Source of the DNA: Actinomycetes bacterium
GTDB taxonomy: Bacteria > Actinomycetota > Humimicrobiia > Humimicrobiales > Humimicrobiaceae
Reading direction: 5' to 3'
NCBI GenBank assembly: GCA_030609215.1
Contig: JAUWCR010000101.1
Coordinates: forward strand, 1-5,658
DNA: 5,658 nt
In this document: positions 1 through 5,658 of the stretch, one piece after another
How the letters are laid out: each line of letters opens with the position of its first letter
Numbering within the stretch: position 1 is the first letter of the stretch
Program-made: the position numbers and the translations under genes
The notes under the pieces: model-generated
What the model was told of the DNA's origin: nothing
Database searches by the model: none
What the model saw: the letters and a program-made list of their open reading frames with translations, nothing else

Positions 1-900
1 TAAAATTTCTTTATTTTTTAAATGCTTTATATTATTTATAACAAAATTATTTACTGCAATAAGTTCACCTTCTCTATAAGAAAAAAGGCTCACAGCTGCC
101 ATACTTTTATCTATGTCCTTACTAACAGAAACAGCATCCCAACTATTTTTTCTACATATAAATATCCTTTGATTTGTAACAAGCCTGGTTATAGAATCAA
201 TTTTTTCCTTTATCTCTTCTGCCTTTTCAAATTCTTCATTCTCTACATATTTTTGCATTTCTGACTTAAGTATGTTAATTACTGCACTGTCTCTGCCCTT
301 TAGAAATAATTTTATATAATTTATATTATCTCCATACTCTTTTTCAGAAACATTACCCACGCATGGTGCAGAACATAGATTAATATGGTAATTAAGACAG
401 GGCATTCCCGCCGCTTTACCAGGTTTACTTTTCCTGCAATCTCTTATTTTAAATATCCTTCGCAGTATTTCTAAAGTATCCTTAGCTGCATTAACATTTG
501 TATACGGCCCAAAATACCTTGCTGCTTTAATGTTTCTATCCCTTGTAATAAATACTCTGGGAAACTTTTCTTTTTCAGTTATTGCAATAAATGGATACGA
601 TTTATCATCTTTAAAACTTATATTGTATTTAGGTCTATTTCTTTTAATTAAATTACTCTCAAGAATTAAAGCTTCAATCTCATTATCTGTGACTACATAA
701 TCTATAGAATTTATCTTACCCACAAAGTAAGATATTATATGATACAAATTATCAGTACTCTCATTCTTTTGATAATAACTTCTTACCCTATTATATATAT
801 TATTTGCCTTACCAATATAAATAATCCTGCCACTGGAATCCTTAAAAATATATACTCCTGTTTTTCTTGGTAAAACACTTAAAGTTTTTTTAACATCCAT
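1..900 (-). CDS. uvrC: UvrABC system protein C, N-terminal half (partial, runs off left edge)
   Basis: Cytoplasmic excision nuclease subunit that is recruited by the UvrB-DNA complex and incises on both sides of the lesion. The frame is open from the ATG at 898-900 to base 1, giving 300 residues of a protein usually near 600. Seen in the translation: a GIY-YIG nuclease domain at the N-terminus (GVY at residues 15-17, YIG at 28-30, Arg38, and an EALILE segment at 76-81 that should carry the catalytic Glu). Cysteines 155, 168, 176 and 180 match the four-Cys pattern reported to bind an iron-sulfur cluster in UvrC. A UVR helical motif lies near 205-240 ([11 protein letters not shown]) and is the expected contact with the UVR motif of UvrB. 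The RNase H-like second nuclease and the helix-hairpin-helix domain lie beyond the window. The ATG is the only usable start after the in-frame stop at 922-924 and places the GVY motif where the family has it. The start overlaps the end of uvrA, so it is probably co-translated with it. Confidence 0.97.
   Translation of the reverse strand, partial: MDVKKTLSVLPRKTGVYIFKDSSGRIIYIGKANNIYNRVRSYYQKNESTDNLYHIISYFVGKINSIDYVVTDNEIEALILESNLIKRNRPKYNISFKDDKSYPFIAITEKEKFPRVFITRDRNIKAARYFGPYTNVNAAKDTLEILRRIFKIRDCRKSKPGKAAGMPCLNYHINLCSAPCVGNVSEKEYGDNINYIKLFLKGRDSAVINILKSEMQKYVENEEFEKAEEIKEKIDSITRLVTNQRIFICRKNSWDAVSVSKDIDKSMAAVSLFSYREGELIAVNNFVINNIKHLKNKEIL
890..900 (-). promoter_or_regulatory. uvrA stop / uvrC start overlap of 11 nt
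   Basis: The uvrC start lies inside the last codons of uvrA; the shared bases read ATGGATGTTAA on the minus strand, with uvrC in the +1 frame relative to uvrA. A ribosome ending on the uvrA TAA would need to step back 8 bases to restart on uvrC, which is within the range seen for coupled genes. The overlap is seen directly; the coupling is inferred. Confidence 0.7.
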
Positions 901-3730
901 TTGCTTTTTTAAAAACCCTTTTTAAAAACTTTCCCGTGTAGGAGGATTCATTTTCTGCTAATTCTTCAGGGGTACCTTCTGCCACAATCTCTCCTCCTTT
1001 ATCGCCGCCTTCAGGTCCAAGATCAATTATATAATCTGCAGACTTAATTATCTCTAGATTATGCTCTATTATGACTACAGTATTTCCTGCTTCTACAAGC
1101 CTATTTAATATTTTAAGCAGTTTACTTATATCATCAAAATGTAGTCCTGTGGTAGGTTCATCCAGTAAATACAGGGTGCTGCCAGTACTTCTTTTAGATA
1201 ACTCAGTTGAAAGCTTGACTCTCTGAGCTTCTCCTCCAGAAAGAGTTATTGAAGATTGGCCAAGTTTTATATATCCTAAACCAACATCACTGATAAATTC
1301 TAATTTCCTTCTGATTCTGGGTATATTTTTAAAAAATTTTAATGCTTCTTCCACAGTCATATTTAAGATATCATCAATATTTTTACCCTTATATTTTATC
1401 TCAAGAGTTTCTCTATTATACCTTTTACCTTTGCACACATCGCAGGGAATATAAACATCAGGCAAGAAATGCATTTCTATTTTTATCTCCCCATCACCTT
1501 TACATGCTTCACATCTTCCACCCCTGACATTAAAACTGAATCTGCCAGGCTTGTATCCTCTTATTTTAGAATCTATTATCCTTGAAAAAAGTTCCCTGAT
1601 ATATGTAAAAATACCAGTATAGGTTGCAGGATTAGAACGAGGAGTCCTGCCAATTGGAGACTGGTCAATTACTATTACTTTATCCAGGTTCTCATATCCA
1701 ATAATACCAGCATGTTTTCCAGGTTTTTTAATAGAACGCATTAAAATATTAGAAAGAGCAGGATATAAAATCTCGTTTATTAATGTGCTTTTACCAGAAC
1801 CTGAAACTCCTGTTACGGAAACCAGCTTAGCCAATGGGATACGAACATCAATATTTTTTAAATTATGCTCCCCCGCCTCTTTTATTGTTACATATGCCCC
1901 ATTTCCATTTCTTCTTTTCGCCGGTATTGGTATGCTCTTTTCTTTTGACAGATACTTTCCTGTTATCGATTTTTCACATTTTAATATATCATTTAACTTT
2001 CCACTGAATACAATCTCTCCTCCGTGGACTCCTGCCCCAGGTCCAATATCTACGATGAAGTCAGACTCTCTCATAGTTTCTTCATCATGTTCTATTACAA
2101 TAATTGTATTACCCAGGTCCCTTAATCTCTTTAAAGCATTTATCAATTTCTTATTATCCCTCTGGTGCAGCCCAATACTTGGTTCATCCAGTATATATAA
2201 AACTCCAACCAAGCCTGAACCAATCTGGGTTGCAAGTCTTATTCTTTGGGATTCACCTCCAGATAATGTACCTGCCATTCTATTAATTGTTAAATAACCA
2301 ATACCTACATCTTTTAAAAAGTTAAGTCTTTCATTAATTTCTTTAACCAGTCTTTCACCAATAATTTTCTGTCTATCAGTCAACTTTAAATTACTTAACC
2401 ATTTAATAGATTCCTCAATTGTTAACTTGCAAAAATCGGCTATTGAAAATCCTGCAATCTTTATCGCAAGACTTTCCGGTCTGAGCCTTTCTCCATGACA
2501 CGTACTGCAGGGTATCGAGCTTATCATTCTCTCAATCTTGCTCCTTTGACTTTCAGATTCTGTTTCTAAGTACCTCCTGCTTAAATTATTAGCAAGACCT
2601 TCAAACCTTAGCTGGTAATACCTTACATCTCCCTTATGGCTTACATACTTTACTTGTACTCTCTCTCCGCTTGTGCCATACAATATAATTTTCTTAAATT
2701 TTTCATCCAGCTCTTTATATGGAGTGTTTAGATTAAAACCATACTGATCTGCTAAACTCTTTATAATTTGAGAATAATAATTAGAATAGCTCATATTGAA
2801 GAAAGGAATTGCACCGTCAATTATACTCAGCTCAGGATTTTCAACAATTAACGATGGGTCAATTTCCTTTCTAAAACCCAGCCCTCCGCAATCCTTGCAA
2901 GCTCCATAGGGACTGTTAAATGAAAACATTCTTGGAGTTATTTCCTCAAAATTTATTCCGCAATTCACACAGGAGAAACTTTCTGAAAAACTAATAATCT
3001 CGCCGCTTTCAGTCAGTTCAATATATGCCAGCCCGCCACTTTCACCAAGAGAAATTTCAATATCTTCTGAAAGCCTTTTTTTAATACCTGGCTTTATCTT
3101 TAGTCTATCAACTATAATTTCAATATTATGTTTCTTATTCTTGTCCAGCTTTATATTAAAATTTTCCTGCAGCTCATGAACTTCCCCATCAACCTTTACT
3201 CTTATAAATCCATCTTTTCTAATATTTTCAAACGTCTTTAAATATTCACCTTTTCTGCCCCTTATAATTGGATAAAGAACCTGAAATTTTGTTCCATCCG
3301 GCATCTTAAGTATTTTATCCACTATCTGGTCTACAGTCTGTTTGGTAATTAGCCTTCCACATTTATAACAATACGGTGTTCCAATTCTTGCAAAAAGGAC
3401 TCTTAAATAATCATAAATCTCGGTAATTGTTCCAACAGTAGACCTTGGATTTTTAGAAACTCCTTTTTGATTTATAGATACTGCTGGAGATAGGCCTTCT
3501 ATCAAATCTACATCTGGCTTATCCATTTGTCCCAAGAATTGCCTGGCATAAGAGGAAAGCGACTCAACGTATCTTCTTTGCCCTTCAGCATAAATAGTAT
3601 CAAAAGCAAGAGATGATTTCCCGGACCCACTAACTCCTGTAAATACTATAAATTTTTCTCTTGGAATTCTTAAATTTATATTCTTTAAATTATGTTCCCT
3701 CGCACCTTTGATAAAGATTTCTGGCTTCAT
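890..3730 (-). CDS. uvrA: UvrABC system protein A, excinuclease ATPase (complete)
   Basis: DNA-damage sensor of nucleotide excision repair, an ABC-type ATPase that acts as a dimer, scans DNA and loads UvrB at lesions. The protein has 946 residues (E. coli about 940), with no obvious insertion or loss. First ATPase: Walker A GVSGSGKS at 32-39 (Lys38), signature LSGGESQ at 489-495, Walker B ending in DEP at 515-517. Second ATPase: Walker [10 protein letters not shown] at 641-649, signature LSGGEAQ at 830-836, Walker B DEP at 857-859. Zinc modules: CxxC pairs at 254/257 with 278/281 and at 740/743 with 763/766, the latter in the conserved [11 protein letters not shown] context that affects damage recognition. 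Two more CxxC pairs (121/124 and 408/411) probably form the remaining zinc module (inference). The ATG at 3728-3730 starts at the family's usual point ([10 protein letters not shown] follows at 9-18) and overlaps the uvrB stop as ATGA. No Shine-Dalgarno sequence precedes it, so translation probably depends on ribosomes finishing uvrB. The first signature reads GES where E. coli has GEA, a tolerated substitution. Confidence 0.99.
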   Translation of the reverse strand: MKPEIFIKGAREHNLKNINLRIPREKFIVFTGVSGSGKSSLAFDTIYAEGQRRYVESLSSYARQFLGQMDKPDVDLIEGLSPAVSINQKGVSKNPRSTVGTITEIYDYLRVLFARIGTPYCYKCGRLITKQTVDQIVDKILKMPDGTKFQVLYPIIRGRKGEYLKTFENIRKDGFIRVKVDGEVHELQENFNIKLDKNKKHNIEIIVDRLKIKPGIKKRLSEDIEISLGESGGLAYIELTESGEIISFSESFSCVNCGINFEEITPRMFSFNSPYGACKDCGGLGFRKEIDPSLIVENPELSIIDGAIPFFNMSYSNYYSQIIKSLADQYGFNLNTPYKELDEKFKKIILYGTSGERVQVKYVSHKGDVRYYQLRFEGLANNLSRRYLETESESQRSKIERMISSIPCSTCHGERLRPESLAIKIAGFSIADFCKLTIEESIKWLSNLKLTDRQKIIGERLVKEINERLNFLKDVGIGYLTINRMAGTLSGGESQRIRLATQIGSGLVGVLYILDEPSIGLHQRDNKKLINALKRLRDLGNTIIVIEHDEETMRESDFIVDIGPGAGVHGGEIVFSGKLNDILKCEKSITGKYLSKEKSIPIPAKRRNGNGAYVTIKEAGEHNLKNIDVRIPLAKLVSVTGVSGSGKSTLINEILYPALSNILMRSIKKPGKHAGIIGYENLDKVIVIDQSPIGRTPRSNPATYTGIFTYIRELFSRIIDSKIRGYKPGRFSFNVRGGRCEACKGDGEIKIEMHFLPDVYIPCDVCKGKRYNRETLEIKYKGKNIDDILNMTVEEALKFFKNIPRIRRKLEFISDVGLGYIKLGQSSITLSGGEAQRVKLSTELSKRSTGSTLYLLDEPTTGLHFDDISKLLKILNRLVEAGNTVVIIEHNLEIIKSADYIIDLGPEGGDKGGEIVAEGTPEELAENESSYTGKFLKRVFKKANGC
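916..920 (-). promoter_or_regulatory. Weak candidate ribosome binding site for uvrC (AAGGG)
   Basis: The only G-rich purine stretch near the uvrC start is AAGGG, inside the uvrA C-terminal codons. It is separated from the ATG by 15 bases, longer than the usual 5-9, so it is a poor Shine-Dalgarno site by itself. It may still hold the ribosome during re-initiation after uvrA. Confidence 0.3.
3727..3730 (-). promoter_or_regulatory. uvrB stop / uvrA start overlap (ATGA), coupled re-initiation site
   Basis: On the minus strand the uvrA ATG and the uvrB TGA share bases as ATGA. The 25 or so bases before it are almost all A and T (ending ACAAAAAAAACAAA) and contain no GGAGG-like sequence. Such overlaps are known to support stop-and-restart translation, which would keep UvrA output tied to UvrB. 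The overlap and lack of a Shine-Dalgarno sequence are seen; the coupling is inferred. Confidence 0.75.
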
Positions 3731-5658
3731 TTTGTTTTTTTTGTATCAATGTTTAAAATTTTCTTTATTCTTTTTATCTCATCTCTAATTATGGCTGCTC
3801 TTTCAAAATTTAGTTCCTTAGCAGCTAAATTCATTTCTTCCTCAAGACCACTTATAATACTATCAATTTTTGATAAATCCATATCCAATAATTTTTCTTT
3901 TTCAAACTTTTCTTTCCTGTCTTTTACTTCATAGCTCTTCTTTGTCTTAACCTTTGATCTTATTCCACTTGCATATAATATATCTGATATATTTTTTGAT
4001 ATAGTTTTAGGTATTATATTATTCTTCTTATTATAATTGATCTGCAATCTTCTCCTTCGATTAGTTTCATTAACTGCATTTTTTATAGATTTCGTAATGT
4101 TGTCGGCATACATTATAACTGTTCCATCAACATTTCTGGCAGCTCTGCCAATTGTCTGGATTAAAGAAATCTCAGATCTTAAGAAACCTTCCTTATCTGC
4201 ATCTAAAATAGCAACAAGAGAAACTTCGGGCAGATCAAGCCCTTCTCGAAGTAAATTTATACCAACAAGAACATCAAAGTCCCCTTTCCTTAATCCCCTC
4301 AATATTTCTATTCTTTCTATTGTATTTATTGTAGAGTGAAGATATCTAACCTTAATACTCCTGTTGGCTAAATAATCAGTTAAATCTTCAGCCATTTTTT
4401 TTGTAAGGGTGGTTATCAAAACTCTTTCCTTTTTCTTAATTCTTTTACTGATCTCAACTATTAAATCCTGGATTTGCCCTTCTGTAGGCCTTACTAAAAC
4501 CTGAGGATCCACAAGTCCTGTTGGCCTTATTATTTGCTCTACAATAATACTTGAGACTTTTCCCTCATACGGACCAGGAGTAGCAGTCGTAAATATTATC
4601 CTTTTCGTCTTTTCCTCAAATTCTTCAAATCTTAGCGGTCTATTGTCTAAGGCAGAAGGAAGCCTGAACCCATAATCAACAAGATTCTGTTTCCTCGATC
4701 TGTCCCCTTCAAACATTCCTCTTACTTGCGGAACAGCAATATGAGATTCATCAATAATTGTAAGAAAATCTTCAGGGAAAAAATCAATTAATGTATTTGG
4801 AGGCTCCCCTGGTTTCTTGCCAAGAATATGTCTGGAATAATTTTCTATTCCACCACAAAATCCCAATTCAGAAATCATTTCCATATCATATTTTGTTCTA
4901 GACTCTAACCTTTGAGCTTCAACTAGTTTGCCTTCCTTTTTAAAATATCTAACTCTCTCTATTAGTTCCTCCTCAATACTCTTTAAAGCCCTTTTAACCC
5001 ATTCCACAGTAGTTAGAAAATGGGTAGCAGGAGATATAATTACCATCTCTACATCCTTGTAAATTTCTCCTGAAACAGGATTAAATTCTGTTATTCTTTC
5101 TATCTCATCTCCATATAGTTGAAGTCTTACTGCACTATCCTGGTAAGCTGGAAATATTTCAAAAATATCACCCCTGACTCTGAATTTACCCTGGGTAAAG
5201 TTATAAGCATTTCTTTCGTATCTGATATTAACAAGATTATTGATTAATTTTTCTCTTGGGTATTCCTCCCCTTTACCTATAATTATCCTTTGTTTTTCGT
5301 ATTCAGAAGGAGAACCAAGACCATATATACAAGATACACTGGCAACTATTATTACATCATCCCTTGTATAAAGTGAATTAGTAGTAGATAACCTTAGCTT
5401 TTCTATTTCTTCGTTTATGGATGTATCTTTTTCAATATACATATCTTTGTTTGGAATATAAGCTTCAGGCTGGTAGTAATCATAATAACTTACAAAATAT
5501 TCAACTTTGTTATCTGGAAAAAATTCCCTAAACTCGCTACAGAGTTGAGCAGCAAGAGTTTTATTTGGAGCCAGCACCAGAGTAGGAAGTTGAACCTCTT
5601 TGATAACATTAGCTATTGTGTAGGTTTTTCCCGAGCCTGTTACCCCGAGTAAGATCTG
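3727..5658 (-). CDS. uvrB: UvrABC system protein B, damage-verification subunit (5' end missing)
   Basis: Central excision-repair factor, a superfamily 2 helicase-like ATPase that receives the lesion from UvrA, verifies it and recruits UvrC. The frame is open to the right edge, giving 643 residues. About 34 N-terminal residues are missing if it aligns with E. coli UvrB, whose Walker A Lys is residue 45. In fragment numbering: Walker A GVTGSGKT at 5-12; the damage-probing beta-hairpin with its [10 protein letters not shown] tyrosines from 58; DESH (helicase motif II) at 303-306; a TTATPG motif [13 protein letters not shown] (motif V); QTIGRAAR (motif VI) at 501-508; and a C-terminal UVR motif around 600-635 ([13 protein letters not shown]) that binds UvrC. 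A GTG at 5575-5577 falls inside the conserved [12 protein letters not shown] segment, so it is internal and not the real start. The last codons contain a run of eight A before the TGA at 3727-3729, which overlaps the uvrA ATG. The gene is likely the first or an early member of this operon; its promoter is outside the window, so LexA/DinR control cannot be judged. Confidence 0.98.
   Translation of the reverse strand, partial: QILLGVTGSGKTYTIANVIKEVQLPTLVLAPNKTLAAQLCSEFREFFPDNKVEYFVSYYDYYQPEAYIPNKDMYIEKDTSINEEIEKLRLSTTNSLYTRDDVIIVASVSCIYGLGSPSEYEKQRIIIGKGEEYPREKLINNLVNIRYERNAYNFTQGKFRVRGDIFEIFPAYQDSAVRLQLYGDEIERITEFNPVSGEIYKDVEMVIISPATHFLTTVEWVKRALKSIEEELIERVRYFKKEGKLVEAQRLESRTKYDMEMISELGFCGGIENYSRHILGKKPGEPPNTLIDFFPEDFLTIIDESHIAVPQVRGMFEGDRSRKQNLVDYGFRLPSALDNRPLRFEEFEEKTKRIIFTTATPGPYEGKVSSIIVEQIIRPTGLVDPQVLVRPTEGQIQDLIVEISKRIKKKERVLITTLTKKMAEDLTDYLANRSIKVRYLHSTINTIERIEILRGLRKGDFDVLVGINLLREGLDLPEVSLVAILDADKEGFLRSEISLIQTIGRAARNVDGTVIMYADNITKSIKNAVNETNRRRRLQINYNKKNNIIPKTISKNISDILYASGIRSKVKTKKSYEVKDRKEKFEKEKLLDMDLSKIDSIISGLEEEMNLAAKELNFERAAIIRDEIKRIKKILNIDTKKTK
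3735..3742 (-). other. A8 run at the uvrB 3' end, possible -1 slippery site
   Basis: The uvrB codons read ACA AAA AAA ACA AAA TGA, so the run contains the heptamer A AAA AAA in the frame needed for -1 slippage. A -1 shift enters the uvrA frame, which is open here (its last upstream stop is at 3746-3748, just before the run), and reads through the uvrA ATG. The predicted product would be a UvrB-UvrA fusion. I see no Shine-Dalgarno-like stimulator upstream and no clear downstream stem-loop, and A runs are common in AT-rich DNA, so function is speculative. Confidence 0.25.

Noticed and set aside
22..264. 80-codon plus-strand open frame at the left edge
   Set aside because: It is antisense to clearly conserved UvrC codons (UVR motif region) and its Phe/Tyr/Ile-rich translation is what reverse-reading Lys/Asn/Glu codons gives.
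901..920. T/A-run near the end of uvrA as a frameshift site into uvrC
   Set aside because: uvrC is in the +1 frame relative to uvrA, and the TTT AAA AAA codons do not form an XXXYYYZ heptamer in the uvrA frame; a -1 slip would not enter uvrC.
1785..2297. 170-codon plus-strand open frame opposite uvrA
   Set aside because: It lies wholly antisense to conserved uvrA codons including the second Walker A and first signature regions, its translation is low-complexity and resembles no known family, and AT-rich antisense frames commonly stay open.
3692..3934. 80-codon plus-strand open frame across the uvrB/uvrA junction
   Set aside because: It is the antisense of the Lys/Glu-rich UvrB C-terminus; the hydrophobic look is a by-product of reversed AAA/GAA codons, and no ribosome site was noted.
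4037..4339. 100-codon plus-strand open frame opposite uvrB motifs V and VI
   Set aside because: Fully antisense to highly conserved UvrB helicase codons, with no recognisable protein features of its own.
5575..5577. GTG as a possible uvrB start codon
   Set aside because: The same frame continues upstream through the essential Walker A motif (GVTGSGKT) to the window edge, so this codon is an internal Val and the true start is outside.

Overview
The whole window is one leftward (minus-strand) coding block holding the three genes of bacterial nucleotide excision repair in the order uvrB - uvrA - uvrC. uvrB (right end) lacks its first codons, about 34 by comparison with E. coli. uvrA is complete. 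uvrC (left end) has its start and N-terminal half, then runs out of the window. There is no intergenic space: uvrB and uvrA overlap by 4 nt (ATGA) and uvrA and uvrC overlap by 11 nt. No RNA gene, mobile element, CRISPR array, promoter or terminator could be supported.

The DNA is AT-rich (roughly one third G+C by eye), with Arg mostly AGA/AGG and Lys/Ile/Asn codons A/T-ending. Together with the uvrB-uvrA order this suggests a low-GC anaerobic bacterium such as a Clostridia/Halanaerobiales-type Bacillota or a similar low-GC lineage. This is inference; the sequence alone does not fix the taxon.

How the genes work together (established for the family): UvrA dimers find distorted DNA and load UvrB. 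UvrA leaves, UvrB verifies the lesion with its helicase-like motor and beta-hairpin, and UvrC binds UvrB and cuts on both sides of the lesion. All key motifs visible here are intact: two Walker A/signature/Walker B sets and the zinc CxxC pairs in UvrA; Walker [13 protein letters not shown] and the C-terminal UVR motif in UvrB; the GIY-YIG nuclease, the four-cysteine cluster motif and the UVR motif in UvrC.

I see ordinary, well-conserved housekeeping repair genes and no undescribed system. The points worth a second look are at the gene junctions: uvrA has no recognisable Shine-Dalgarno sequence, and a run of eight A just before the uvrB stop forms a slippery heptamer whose -1 shift leads directly into the uvrA frame.
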